A stretch of 64,000 nucleotides of DNA, taken from JALZMG01 sp963844175. Its GTDB lineage: Bacteria > Actinomycetota > Acidimicrobiia > Acidimicrobiales > Ilumatobacteraceae. The notes beneath the pieces were generated by a model that saw only the letters and a program-made list of their open reading frames with translations, was not told the origin of the DNA and made no database searches. Of the stretch, positions 9,562 to 18,644 are shown piece by piece (positions within the stretch are counted from its first letter, which is position 1; every line of letters begins with the position of its first letter). Where the stretch lies: assembly GCA_963844175.1 (NCBI GenBank), contig CAWJNE010000026.1:1-64000 (forward strand). Direction: 5' to 3'. The position numbers and the translations under genes were made by a program.

Positions 9562-9602
9562 GGAGGCCGAGGTTATGGACGACCTGTGCGACGATCCGAT
9601 GC

Positions 9603-10304
9603 ATGAGTGATCGCACGGAGACCGTGAGCATCGACGACGCCGGCATGACCATGGAGGTCTGGCTGCCGGCGGGCGGGCGTGGCCCCGGCCTGCTGCTGAT
9701 CCAGGAGATCTTCGGCGTCGGCGCGTACATCGGGAAGGTGGCCGAGCGGCTGGCCGACGCCGGATACGTGGTCGGAGCGCCGGACGTGTTCTGGCGCTTC
9801 GCACCCGGGTGGGCGGCCGACCACGACGAGGACGGGCTCTCGTCGTCGATGGCCCAGGTCGCCAAGCTCGACCCCGAGCAGGCAGTCGTCGACTGCGTGG
9901 CGGCGGTCGAGCACCTGGCGGCGCTCCCCGAGGTCGACGGTCGTCCGGGGGTCATGGGCTTCTGTCTCGGTGGCACGATCGCCTTCGGTGTCGCCGCAGC
10001 CGACGCGCCGTCGGTGTGCGTGAGCTACTACGGGTCGGGGGTGCCGGGCATGGTCGAGTTGCTCGATCACGTCGAGTGCCCGGTGCTGTTCCACTTCGGG
10101 CGCACGGACGCCTACATCCCGTTCGAGGGCGTCGAGGCCGTGGCGGCGGCGATCGGCGAGCGACCGGGTCTGGTGCTCAACGTGGAGGAGGCCGGCCATG
10201 CCTTCGACAACCACGAGGCGGCCGTCTTCTACGACGAGTCGGCTTCCGCCGCAGCGTGGTCCAAGACGATCGCCTTCCTCACCGCCCACCTCCCCACGCC
10301 CTGA
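9603..10304 (+). CDS. Dienelactone hydrolase family protein
   Basis: The 233-residue protein is an alpha/beta hydrolase of the dienelactone hydrolase family, whose members open cyclic ester dienelactones or related substrates using a cysteine nucleophile. The nucleophile elbow is GFCLGG (Cys121), Asp169 lies in FGRTDAYIP and His199 in EEAGHAF, giving an intact Cys-Asp-His triad. Glu35 in IQEIFG is the residue that modulates the cysteine in this family. The ATG at 9603 gives the expected N-terminus. No aromatic-degradation genes are adjacent, so a general hydrolase role is possible. Confidence 0.9.
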   Translation: MSDRTETVSIDDAGMTMEVWLPAGGRGPGLLLIQEIFGVGAYIGKVAERLADAGYVVGAPDVFWRFAPGWAADHDEDGLSSSMAQVAKLDPEQAVVDCVAAVEHLAALPEVDGRPGVMGFCLGGTIAFGVAAADAPSVCVSYYGSGVPGMVELLDHVECPVLFHFGRTDAYIPFEGVEAVAAAIGERPGLVLNVEEAGHAFDNHEAAVFYDESASAAAWSKTIAFLTAHLPTP

Positions 10305-10305
10305 C

Positions 10306-10386
10306 CATCCGAGGGTTTGCTGCATCCGAGGGTCACCTGAGGGGAGGCCCCGCGACAAACCCTCCGATGCACGAAACCCTCGGATG
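10306..10386. terminator. Nested inverted repeats between convergent genes
   Basis: A 21-base arm at 10306-10326 (CATCCGAGGGTTT core) pairs with 10366-10386, matching at 19 of 21 positions. Partial copies of the same core lie inside: a direct one at 10323 and an inverted, one-base variant ending near 10369. It fills the gap between the convergent dienelactone hydrolase and ruvB genes, so it probably ends transcription from both sides. There is no U-rich tail. The multiplied core also resembles a REP-type palindromic repeat. Confidence 0.6.
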
Positions 10387-10393
10387 GGGGGCG

Positions 10394-11431
10394 TCAGTCG
10401 AAGAGGCCGGGGTGTCCGGTGGCAGGGCGGTCGCCGAGCGGCACGAGGCCGAGGTGCTCGTAGGCGGCGGGCATCGCCACCCGCCCGCGTGACGTGCGGG
10501 CCAGCAGGCCGCGCTGGATGAGGAACGGCTCGTAGACGTCCTCGACCGTCTCGGCCTGCTCGCCAACGGCGATGGCCAGCGTCGACAGCCCGACCGGGCC
10601 ACCACGGAACTGCTGGCACAGCGCGCCCAGGATCGACCGGTCGACCTTGTCCAGCCCGAGGTCGTCGACGCCGAACACGCTCAGCCCGGTGCGGGCGGTG
10701 GTGGCGTCGATCGTCCCGTCGCCGCGCACCTCGGCGAAGTCGCGAACCCGGCGCAACAGGCGGTTGGCGATGCGTGGCGTCCCCCGGGAGCGGCGGGCGA
10801 TCTCCCAGGCCGCCGGCTCGTCGATGGTCACGGACAGGATCCCCGCCGCCCGCCGCACGATCGCCTCCAGCTCGGCCGTGTCGTAGAAGTCGAGCCGAGC
10901 GACCAGCCCGAACCGGTCACGCAGGGGCCCGGTGATCATCCCCGTGCGGGTGGTCGCGCCGACCAGCGTGAACGGGGGCAAGGTCAGGCGGATGCTCGAC
11001 GCCGCGGGCCCCTTGCCGACCACGATGTCGAGCTGGAAGTCCTCCATCGCCGGGTACAGGATCTCCTCGACGGCCCGGGACAGCCGGTGGATCTCGTCGA
11101 TGAAGAGCACGTCGCGCTCCTCGAGCTTGGTCAGGATGGCCGCCAGATCGCCGGCCCGTTCGAGCGCCGGGCCGGACGTGACGTGCAGCGTGACCCCCAT
11201 CTCGGCGGCGGCGATGCCGGCCAATGTCGTCTTGCCCAGCCCGGGCGGACCGGCGAACAACAGGTGGTCGACGGACTGGCCGCGTCGCCTGGCCGCCTCG
11301 ATGACGATCCCCAGGTGCTCCTTCAGCTCACGCTGCCCGACGAAGTCGGCGAGCAGGCGGGGTCGCAGGCCGGCCTCGACGACGTCCTCGTGCTCGCCGG
11401 CGACCGTCGGCTCCAGGAACTCATCCCGCAC
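10394..11431 (-). CDS. ruvB: Holliday junction branch-migration ATPase RuvB
   Basis: RuvB is the hexameric AAA+ motor that drives branch migration of Holliday junctions with RuvA. With the GTG start at 11431 the protein has 345 residues, the usual length. The Walker A motif GPPGLGKTT is at 61-69, followed by Walker B LFIDEIHRL, the sensor segment GATTRTGMI and the C-terminal winged-helix with GLLARTSRGRVA. The start overlaps ruvA by 11 bases. An upstream ATG at 11500 would add non-conserved residues lying within ruvA. Confidence 0.95.
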   Translation of the reverse strand: MRDEFLEPTVAGEHEDVVEAGLRPRLLADFVGQRELKEHLGIVIEAARRRGQSVDHLLFAGPPGLGKTTLAGIAAAEMGVTLHVTSGPALERAGDLAAILTKLEERDVLFIDEIHRLSRAVEEILYPAMEDFQLDIVVGKGPAASSIRLTLPPFTLVGATTRTGMITGPLRDRFGLVARLDFYDTAELEAIVRRAAGILSVTIDEPAAWEIARRSRGTPRIANRLLRRVRDFAEVRGDGTIDATTARTGLSVFGVDDLGLDKVDRSILGALCQQFRGGPVGLSTLAIAVGEQAETVEDVYEPFLIQRGLLARTSRGRVAMPAAYEHLGLVPLGDRPATGHPGLFD

Positions 11432-12008
11432 GGCGGGCCCCGAGCAGCTTGAGGGCGTCGCGCAGCAACGTGGCGGCGTCTCGGTCAGTCGGCAGCTCAC
11501 GCAGGGCGTCGCGCACCTCGTCCGGGCCGTAGCCCAACCCGTTGAGGGCCTCGCGCACGTCGCCGACGGCGGAGCCGCCGCCGCTCCCGACCGGGTCCAG
11601 CATGGGCACCGACAGTCGGCTCTTCAGCTCGACGAGCAGCCGCTCGGCCGTCTTCTTGCCGATGCCCGGGACGAGGGTCAGGGCGCCGACGTCGGCGGCG
11701 GCCACGATGTCGAACAGCGCCCGCGGCGGGTGGGTGGCGAGGATCGCCATCGCCACCGCGGGGCCGACGCCGTGGGTGCCGATCAGCGTCTGGAACGTCT
11801 CCCGCTCGTCGCGGCTGGCGAAGCCGTACAGCGTCTGGTCGCTCTCGCGGATGTGGTGGTGGATGTGCAGGAAGACGGTCGCCGTCGGCTCCAGCTCGGC
11901 CAGCGTGCGTGGCGTGACCGACACGAGGTAGCCGACGCCGCCGGCCTCCACCAGGACGGTCCCGTCGAGCCCGCGCTCGAGCACCTCGCCGCGCAGCGAG
12001 CCGATCAC
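11421..12008 (-). CDS. ruvA: Holliday junction-binding protein RuvA
   Basis: RuvA (195 residues) binds four-way junctions and loads RuvB. The N-terminal OB-fold opens with IGSLRGEVLE and contains the HHIRESDQTLYGF segment. Two helix-hairpin-helix motifs follow (LIGTHGVGPAVAMAIL and LVPGIGKKTAERLLVEL), then a flexible linker and the domain III helices that contact RuvB. The GTG start at 12008 overlaps the ruvC stop as GTGA, so ruvC-ruvA-ruvB is one coupled operon. Confidence 0.95.
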   Translation of the reverse strand: MIGSLRGEVLERGLDGTVLVEAGGVGYLVSVTPRTLAELEPTATVFLHIHHHIRESDQTLYGFASRDERETFQTLIGTHGVGPAVAMAILATHPPRALFDIVAAADVGALTLVPGIGKKTAERLLVELKSRLSVPMLDPVGSGGGSAVGDVREALNGLGYGPDEVRDALRELPTDRDAATLLRDALKLLGARRAG

Positions 12009-12517
12009 GTCGTCACCGCGGCGATCCGGGCCCGCATCGGAGCCATCGCCAGGTGGCAGAGCGCCAGCGCGCAGGCATCGGCGGCGTCGGCCGGTCGGGG
12101 TGGGGCGGCCAGGCGCAGGCGGGCCTGGACCATCCGCTGCACCTGCTCCTTCGGGGCCGCCCCCCAGCCGGCGACGGCGTCCTTGACCTGGTTGGGCGTG
12201 TACTGGGCGACGTCGCACCCGGCTGCCGCGGCCTCGGCGAGCGCCAACCCACTGGCCTGCCCGACGCTCATCGCCGTGCGCACGTTGACCTGGAAGAAGA
12301 CGTGCTCCACCGCAACGGCGTCCGGCTGGTGCTCGGCGATCAGGTCGGCCAGCTCCTGCCGGAGGGCGGCCAGCCGCTGGGGCAACGCGTCCTGGGGCGG
12401 GGTGCGGATCACGCCGATCGCCACCGCGGTGGCGCGGTTGGCCCCGCCACCGTCGACGACGGCGTAGCCGCAGCGCGTCAGGCCGGGGTCGATGCCGAGC
12501 ACTCGCGCTGCGAACAC
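12005..12517 (-). CDS. ruvC: Holliday junction resolvase RuvC
   Basis: RuvC (170 residues) is the dimeric endonuclease that cuts Holliday junctions symmetrically. The acidic active-site residues are visible: Asp in LGIDPGLTRCGYAV, Glu in AVEHVFFQVN and the C-terminal Asp pair in PADAADACALALCH. I choose the GTG at 12517 because a TAGGTT box ends eight bases upstream, a leaderless arrangement; a GTG at 12502 would remove the first strand. It heads the ruvCAB operon. Confidence 0.94.
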   Translation of the reverse strand: MFAARVLGIDPGLTRCGYAVVDGGGANRATAVAIGVIRTPPQDALPQRLAALRQELADLIAEHQPDAVAVEHVFFQVNVRTAMSVGQASGLALAEAAAAGCDVAQYTPNQVKDAVAGWGAAPKEQVQRMVQARLRLAAPPRPADAADACALALCHLAMAPMRARIAAVTT

Positions 12518-12620
12518 GAGTTCGCAACCTAGCGCCGACGATCGATCCTGTCGCGGATCCGACCACCGCGTTCGCGCACCCACGATCGGCCCGGCGGACA
12601 TCGGTGAACAAACGCGTCGA

Positions 12621-14378
12621 TCACGACGGGACGAGCCAGAGACCGATCGGGAAGCGCGGGTCGCGCCAACGCACCTCGGCACCTGCGGCCGTCAGGTCCG
12701 GGTCACCGATCGGCGCGAACACGTACCCCGGCGTCACGTCGGCACCGTCCTCGGTCATGGCATTGGTCGGCAGGTAGTACTGGTAGACCATCGTCCGCAG
12801 CCGCTGATCGCCCCAGCGGGCCGTCGGGTCCTGGGAGTCGGGGACGACCCGGAAGCGCACCGCCTCACCGCTCGGGAGAACACCCCGCAGCCGTTCGATG
12901 CTGGCCTCGTTGATCGCCCAGCTGTTGCGGGTCACGTCGACGACGTCGCCGGTCCGCACGTAGCCGACGGCGAGCACGGGCACCAGCACGGCGACGACCG
13001 GCCACCATCGCCACGCCCGGCGCCCGACGAGCGCGGCCGCGGCCACCGCGCCGATCACCAGTGCCGCACCGATGCTGATCGCCGAGACGTCGATGGCGCC
13101 CAACCCCGTGAACGCGGCGAGGCCGAGCACCATCGCCCGCACGATGCCGGGCTCCGCGAGGGCATCGCCACGCGCCGCTTCCAGCACCACCGCGGTGATC
13201 GCCAGCACGGCGAGGACGGCGCCGACCGAACAGATGACCAGGCGGCGCGAGGCCGTCACGAGCGCCCCCATGCCGACGACGACGAGGGGGCCGACGACGG
13301 CGTCGTTGTAGCGCCCGTACACGATCTGGTCCGGACGCAGGCGGTCGGACATGAACACGACGGCGAGGGCGATCAGCGCCCCGCAGCCGACCATCACGAT
13401 GCGCGCCGTCGCCGCCGAGGGGTGGGCGGGGAGAGTTGTGCGCCGCCGTCCCAGCGCGGCCGCGCCGAGCACGATCGCCCCGACGCCCGCCAGCCCCGCC
13501 GTCGCCACCAGCTGGTACCAGACCTGACCGGCGAGCGACACGGCGATCGGACCCGGCGACGTCAGCCGGTCGACCACGCCGTCGGCGGTGTTGGTGGTCG
13601 TCGGGGTCTCCCAGATCCGGTCGACCAGCCACGACGAGTAGCGGGCCACCCCCCAGAGCGCCACCGCGCCGGCGGCGACCACCAGCACACCCGTCGCGAC
13701 GCGCAATCGTCGCTGCAGGACGACGACACCGACGAGCACGGCAGCCAGCGCAGCCAGCGGGAGCAACCGGCTGTGGGCGGCGAACCCGGCGGCGGCGAGG
13801 AGCACGACGGCGATTCCCCGCCCGAGCGTCGGCCTGTCGTAGCAGCGCAGGGCGGCGAGCAGCGTGGCGAGGCAGGTGGCGACGACGAGCGACTCCGACC
13901 ACGTCCAGTTCGTCGAGAACAGCAGGGCCGGGGTCAGCGCGACCACCAGCCCGGCCAGGACGCACCCGGGGCCCGACAGCGACGTCAACCGGCGGGCCAG
14001 CAGACACAGCAGCACGCACGCCACCCCACCCAGCACGGCGTTGACGACGAGCGCCAGTTGGAACGCCACCACCGGGTCGTCCGTGAACCAGTGCAGCGGA
14101 GCGATCAACGTGCCGTAGCCCGGGCGCCACGTGCTGCGGTCGAACATGTTCCAGCGCGCCATCCCGCCGACGAACCGGGCGATCGCCAGCTGGCCCGGCT
14201 CGTCCGGCGTGATATGGAACAGGGCACGGCGGTGCGACGTCCACCAGCGGACGACGGCGACGAGCAGACCGGCGCCGACGAGCAGCAGCGGTCTGATCAC
14301 GGGCAGCGCCGACGACACTTGTGGTGCGTCAGCCGACGCCGACGCCCCGGCGTCTCGCTCCTGCACCTTCTCGATCAC
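12621..14378 (-). CDS. Large multi-pass membrane protein, GT-C glycosyltransferase-like
   Basis: This 585-residue protein has about ten to twelve hydrophobic helices followed by a soluble C-terminal domain of roughly 110 residues. The first external loop contains PDEPGQ, an acidic pair in the position where GT-C (polyprenyl-phosphate-sugar dependent) transferases keep catalytic acids. The loop with WRPGYG and the spacing of helices agree with that class, but I cannot name a family with certainty. The GTG at 14378 is the best start since upstream codons fall inside the peroxiredoxin gene. A role in decorating surface polymers or lipids is inference only. Confidence 0.65.
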   Translation of the reverse strand: MIEKVQERDAGASASADAPQVSSALPVIRPLLLVGAGLLVAVVRWWTSHRRALFHITPDEPGQLAIARFVGGMARWNMFDRSTWRPGYGTLIAPLHWFTDDPVVAFQLALVVNAVLGGVACVLLCLLARRLTSLSGPGCVLAGLVVALTPALLFSTNWTWSESLVVATCLATLLAALRCYDRPTLGRGIAVVLLAAAGFAAHSRLLPLAALAAVLVGVVVLQRRLRVATGVLVVAAGAVALWGVARYSSWLVDRIWETPTTTNTADGVVDRLTSPGPIAVSLAGQVWYQLVATAGLAGVGAIVLGAAALGRRRTTLPAHPSAATARIVMVGCGALIALAVVFMSDRLRPDQIVYGRYNDAVVGPLVVVGMGALVTASRRLVICSVGAVLAVLAITAVVLEAARGDALAEPGIVRAMVLGLAAFTGLGAIDVSAISIGAALVIGAVAAAALVGRRAWRWWPVVAVLVPVLAVGYVRTGDVVDVTRNSWAINEASIERLRGVLPSGEAVRFRVVPDSQDPTARWGDQRLRTMVYQYYLPTNAMTEDGADVTPGYVFAPIGDPDLTAAGAEVRWRDPRFPIGLWLVPS

Positions 14379-14406
14379 GCGCCGCCCATGATCGCGGGCG
14401 CGCCGG

Positions 14407-14865
14407 TCAACGGGCCGGCAAGCGCGACAGGACGCCGACCAGCTCGCTGACCGGTCGGTAGGTGAGCCCGGCGATGGCACGGTGGGCGTAACGGATCACG
14501 CCGTCGCCGTCGACGATGAACACGCTGCGCCGCGGGAAGCCGATCGGCCCGAGCGTCCCGTACGCCCCAGCCACGGCCTTGTCCGTATCGGCGAGCAGGG
14601 GAAACGAGAAGCCGTGCTTGTCCGAGAACCGCTCGTGGCTGGCGACGTCCTGGGCCGAGATGGCCAGGACCTGGGCGCCGAGCTCGGCGAACTGCTCGAG
14701 GCCGTTGTTATAGGTGTTCAGCTGCTTCGTGCAGACGGGTGTGTCGTCGCCCGGGTAGAAGACGAGCACGACCGGCGCCCCGGCGTAGTCGGCCAGCGAG
14801 TACTCCCGGTCGCCGGTGCCCGGCAACGTGAACTCCGGGGCGCGATCGCCCACCCCGACACTCAT
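14407..14865 (-). CDS. Peroxiredoxin, BCP/PrxQ-like, single cysteine
   Basis: This 152-residue thioredoxin-fold peroxidase reduces hydroperoxides. The peroxidatic cysteine is Cys45 in the motif FYPGDDTPVCTKQ. Typical BCP/PrxQ enzymes have a second, resolving cysteine five residues later, but this protein contains no other cysteine at all, so it must act as a 1-Cys peroxiredoxin resolved by an external thiol. The ATG at 14865 gives the standard N-terminus. The gene lies between yebC and the membrane protein on the same strand, in a place where most actinobacteria have unrelated genes. Confidence 0.88.
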   Translation of the reverse strand: MSVGVGDRAPEFTLPGTGDREYSLADYAGAPVVLVFYPGDDTPVCTKQLNTYNNGLEQFAELGAQVLAISAQDVASHERFSDKHGFSFPLLADTDKAVAGAYGTLGPIGFPRRSVFIVDGDGVIRYAHRAIAGLTYRPVSELVGVLSRLPAR

Positions 14866-14974
14866 GTGGCTGCCGAGACGTCGCCCACCACGGCCTCCGG
14901 GAGCGCTGCTGAAGGGTCGTGCCGATCCATCGCCCGCGAGGATAGGAGGGCATCGCCGGCTCGAGGATCAGGTG

Positions 14975-15034
14975 GATGACCGCCGAGCCTCGACGGTCAT
15001 CCGCCGTGCGGCGGCCTAGCTCGCTGCGAGCTAG
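14975..15034 (-). terminator. Three back-to-back stem-loops after yebC
   Basis: Three hairpins follow each other: 14975-15001 (GATGACCG/CGGTCATC, extended by CGAG/CTCG past one mismatch), 15001-15014 (CCGCCG/CGGCGG), and 15016-15034 (a perfect nine-base stem CTAGCTCGC around one base). The last overlaps the yebC stop codon. No U-run follows, but the density of structure suggests a terminator or 3' mRNA stabiliser at the end of the pdxS-pdxT-yebC unit. Confidence 0.6.
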
Positions 15035-15786
15035 ACCATCGACACCACTTCTGTCATCACGGCATCGGCGATGTCGAAGTTGGCGTAGACGTCCTGCACG
15101 TCATCGTTGTCCTCCAACGCCTCGACGACCCGAAGCACGCGCTTGGCCTCCTCGACCGATTCGATCGGGACCAGGTTGTCCGAGACCATCGGCGTGTCGG
15201 ACGACTCGATGACGAACCCGGCCGCCTCGAGCGCGACGCGCACCGCCTCGACCTGCGACGCCTCGGTCGTGACCCGCCAGGTGCCGCCGTCGTCGGCGAT
15301 GTCGTCGGCGCCGGCGTCGAGGGCGACGAGCATCAGCTCGTCCTCGTCCACCGCGCCGCCGACCATGATCACGCCGCGCCGGGCGAACTGCCAGCTGACC
15401 GATCCCGGCTCGGCCAGCGAGCCGCCGTTCCTCGTGAACACCCCCCGCACTTCGGCGCCGGTCCGGTTGCGGTTGTCGGTCAGCACGTCGATCAGCATCG
15501 CTACCCCGCCGGGTGCGTACGCCTCGTAGAGGATCGCCTCGTAGGTCCTGGCGTCGCCCTCGCCGGTGCCGCGCTTGATCGCCCGGTCGATGGCGTCGTT
15601 GGTCATCTGCGCGCCCTTGGCCTTCTGCACCGCCGTGCGCAGCGTCGGGTTGATGTCGGGATCGCCGCCACCAGCCCGCGCCGCTACCTCGAGCTGGCGA
15701 GCGAGCTTGTTGAACAGCTTGCCGCGCGCCTTGTCGACGGCGCCCTTCTTGTGCTTGATCGTGGCCCATTTGGAGTGACCGGACAT
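15031..15786 (-). CDS. yebC: YebC/PmpR family protein (TACO1-like)
   Basis: The 251-residue protein is a member of the YebC/TACO1 family, described as DNA-binding regulators and, more recently, as ribosome-associated factors that help translate proline-rich stretches. It has the family start MSGHSKWATIKHKKGAVDK, the middle ILYEAYAPGGVA and the C-terminal LEDNDDVQDVYANFDI segments, with normal length. Its ATG immediately follows the pdxT stop, so it is co-transcribed with pdxS-pdxT, as is common in actinobacteria. Confidence 0.95.
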   Translation of the reverse strand: MSGHSKWATIKHKKGAVDKARGKLFNKLARQLEVAARAGGGDPDINPTLRTAVQKAKGAQMTNDAIDRAIKRGTGEGDARTYEAILYEAYAPGGVAMLIDVLTDNRNRTGAEVRGVFTRNGGSLAEPGSVSWQFARRGVIMVGGAVDEDELMLVALDAGADDIADDGGTWRVTTEASQVEAVRVALEAAGFVIESSDTPMVSDNLVPIESVEEAKRVLRVVEALEDNDDVQDVYANFDIADAVMTEVVSMV

Positions 15787-16482
15787 TCAACGCTCCTTGA
15801 CGAGGTCCAGGAAGGACCGATGCAACCGGCTGTCACCGGCCAGCTCGGGGTGGAAGGAAGCAGCGAGCACCGGGCCCTGGCGCACGAGCACGGGATCGCC
15901 GTGGTGTTCGGCGAGCACTGCGACGGCCGGACCGACCGACTCGACACGCGGGGCTCGGATGAACACGCCGTGGAAGGGCTCGTCGAAGCCGTCGACGTGC
16001 AGCTCGGTCTCGAAGCTGTCGAGCTGGCGGCCGTAGCCGTTGCGCCGGACGGTGACGTCGAGCGCGCCGAAGCTGCGCTGGTCGGGGCGGCCGTCGAGGA
16101 CGTCGGCGGCGAGGAGGATCAGGCCGGCGCACGTGCCCAGTACGGGCATGCCGTCGGACAGACGGGCCTTCAGGTCGTCGAACAGCCCGCTCGATGAGAG
16201 CAGGTTGGACATCGTGGTGCTCTCGCCGCCAGGCATCACCAGCGCGTCGACCCCGGCGAGGTCGTGGCGCGTCCGCACCTCGTGTGCTTCGACACCGAGC
16301 TCAGCGAGCTCGGCGGCGTGGGCGCGGAACGCGCCCTGCAACGCCAGCACGCCGATTCTCGTGCGGCCGCCGTGAACGGCTGACGCCTCCGGCCTGCGGA
16401 ACCGGGCCTTCAGGTCTGAACGACGCGTCCGACATCGGCGTCGGGCGCGGCGCCACGACCACCTGGAGGCTCCCCGCCGCAC
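15787..16482 (-). CDS. pdxT: Pyridoxal 5'-phosphate synthase glutaminase subunit
   Basis: PdxT releases ammonia from glutamine and passes it to PdxS for vitamin B6 synthesis. Class I amidotransferase features are clear: the oxyanion segment MPGGESTTM, the catalytic Cys in GTCAGLILLA and the His-Glu pair in SFHPELAGD. The family core begins at IGVLALQGAF, but the only usual start codons available are a GTG at 16482, giving an Arg-rich extension of about 44 residues, and a GTG at 16350 that would cut into the first strand. The annotated start is therefore uncertain. It lies 10 bases after pdxS. Confidence 0.9.
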   Translation of the reverse strand: MRRGASRWSWRRARRRCRTRRSDLKARFRRPEASAVHGGRTRIGVLALQGAFRAHAAELAELGVEAHEVRTRHDLAGVDALVMPGGESTTMSNLLSSSGLFDDLKARLSDGMPVLGTCAGLILLAADVLDGRPDQRSFGALDVTVRRNGYGRQLDSFETELHVDGFDEPFHGVFIRAPRVESVGPAVAVLAEHHGDPVLVRQGPVLAASFHPELAGDSRLHRSFLDLVKER

Positions 16483-16492
16483 ACGGTGGTGA

Positions 16493-17383
<891 letters not shown>

Positions 17384-17465
17384 GGTCCTCAATCGTACCG
17401 ACGGTCCACCGCCCCGAGCAGGTGCTCCCGCCACCTGCTCCCTGCCGGGCAGCTCGCGCCGGTGG

Positions 17466-18644
17466 TCAGAAGATGGGGGTGGTGGTGCCGGGGCGGGGGA
17501 GCTCGACGAAGGTGCGTCCGGGGGTCAGTTCGATCGGGGTGCCGTCGTCGGCGGTGAGCGTGAATGGCGCCAACCGGTCGGGACGGACCCACGTGCCGTG
17601 CACGACGGTGCCACCCGAGAACACGAACGCCTCGCCGTAGCCGATGCTCTGGGCGTCCGGACTGTCCGAAACGCCCTGCACGTAGTTCATCACCAGCACG
17701 ACGACGTTGTTCGTGAGGATCTGACCGGTGCTGGCGTCGTTGTGCGGTTGACCGTCCATCTCCCGCCGGTACGTGCCTGATCCCGCATCCCACAGCCATC
17801 GCACGTCGACCGAGTCGAGCACGACGTCGACGCCCTGCGCCGGCTGGCCGTGCGGCACCTCCCCGTCGGTCCGGTAGGCGAACTGCTGCCCCGGGCGGCC
17901 CTGCCACGGCTGGGTGTTGGTCCACAGCGTCTCGAGGTTGCCGAACACTTGGTGCGGCGACGGGCGGCTGCGGTTGAGGTACATCCCGTTCGAACCGAAC
18001 TTGAGGTCGAGGAAGCCGCTGTTGGCGATGGCGTTCTCGACGGTCGGGTTCCCGCCGCTCCACACGAACGTCGGCGCGGCGTACGAGGCGAACAGATCGA
18101 CGTCCTGCAGCCGGCCGGACCGGATCGGCCCGACGTCGGAGGCGCTCCCCTGGCTGTGGAACACCAACGCGAACCGCGTGAGGCTGTCGTTGACGATCTC
18201 CTCGAACACGATGTCGGCGGAGTTGAACCCGCTCTGTGGGCGCGCCGGCGGGGCGTTGTCGACCTTGACCACCATCGCCGGGCGGTCGGGCGGCGTCTGG
18301 CCGTAAGCCAGTGGGACACCGGTCAGCGGCATCCGCGCCGGCTCGGGCGCGACCGTGGTGGTCGGCGGGAGCGTCGTCGTCGTGGCGACGGTCGTTGTGG
18401 CCTCCTCGGCGGTCGTCTCCGTGTCCTCCGTCGTGTCCGCCCCTTCGTTCGTCTCGGCCGACGGTTCGGTTTCGACCGATATCTCGGCCCCGGACGTGGT
18501 GTCGGAAGGACTCGTCGGCGCGGCGACCGTGGCCACCGGTGCGGAGGTGTCGTCGGCTGCTTCGCTGCCGCCGGCGCAGGCGGCGACCAGGGCGGCGCCG
18601 GCCAGCACGAGTGCGGTGCGGCGTCGTATGGATCGTGGGTTCAT
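17466..18644 (-). CDS. DUF3048 (YerB-like) lipoprotein
   Basis: The 392-residue protein has a lipoprotein signal peptide with lipobox LVAAC, so it should be anchored outside the membrane. About 75 residues of Thr/Glu/Ser-rich linker follow. The folded part, from about residue 105, has the DUF3048 signatures RPAMVVKVDNAPPARPQ, GPIRSGRLQD and the C-terminal PGRTFVELPRPG. The function of DUF3048 is not established; Bacillus YerB is its best-known member. The ATG overlaps the stop of the upstream protease gene by one base (TGATG). Confidence 0.88.
   Translation of the reverse strand: MNPRSIRRRTALVLAGAALVAACAGGSEAADDTSAPVATVAAPTSPSDTTSGAEISVETEPSAETNEGADTTEDTETTAEEATTTVATTTTLPPTTTVAPEPARMPLTGVPLAYGQTPPDRPAMVVKVDNAPPARPQSGFNSADIVFEEIVNDSLTRFALVFHSQGSASDVGPIRSGRLQDVDLFASYAAPTFVWSGGNPTVENAIANSGFLDLKFGSNGMYLNRSRPSPHQVFGNLETLWTNTQPWQGRPGQQFAYRTDGEVPHGQPAQGVDVVLDSVDVRWLWDAGSGTYRREMDGQPHNDASTGQILTNNVVVLVMNYVQGVSDSPDAQSIGYGEAFVFSGGTVVHGTWVRPDRLAPFTLTADDGTPIELTPGRTFVELPRPGTTTPIF

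Noticed and set aside
12492..14450. 650-residue plus-strand frame opposite the membrane protein and ruvC
   Set aside because: The composition (Arg/His/Asp/Gln-rich, no hydrophobic core) is that of an antisense frame; the minus strand encodes a coherent multi-helix protein.
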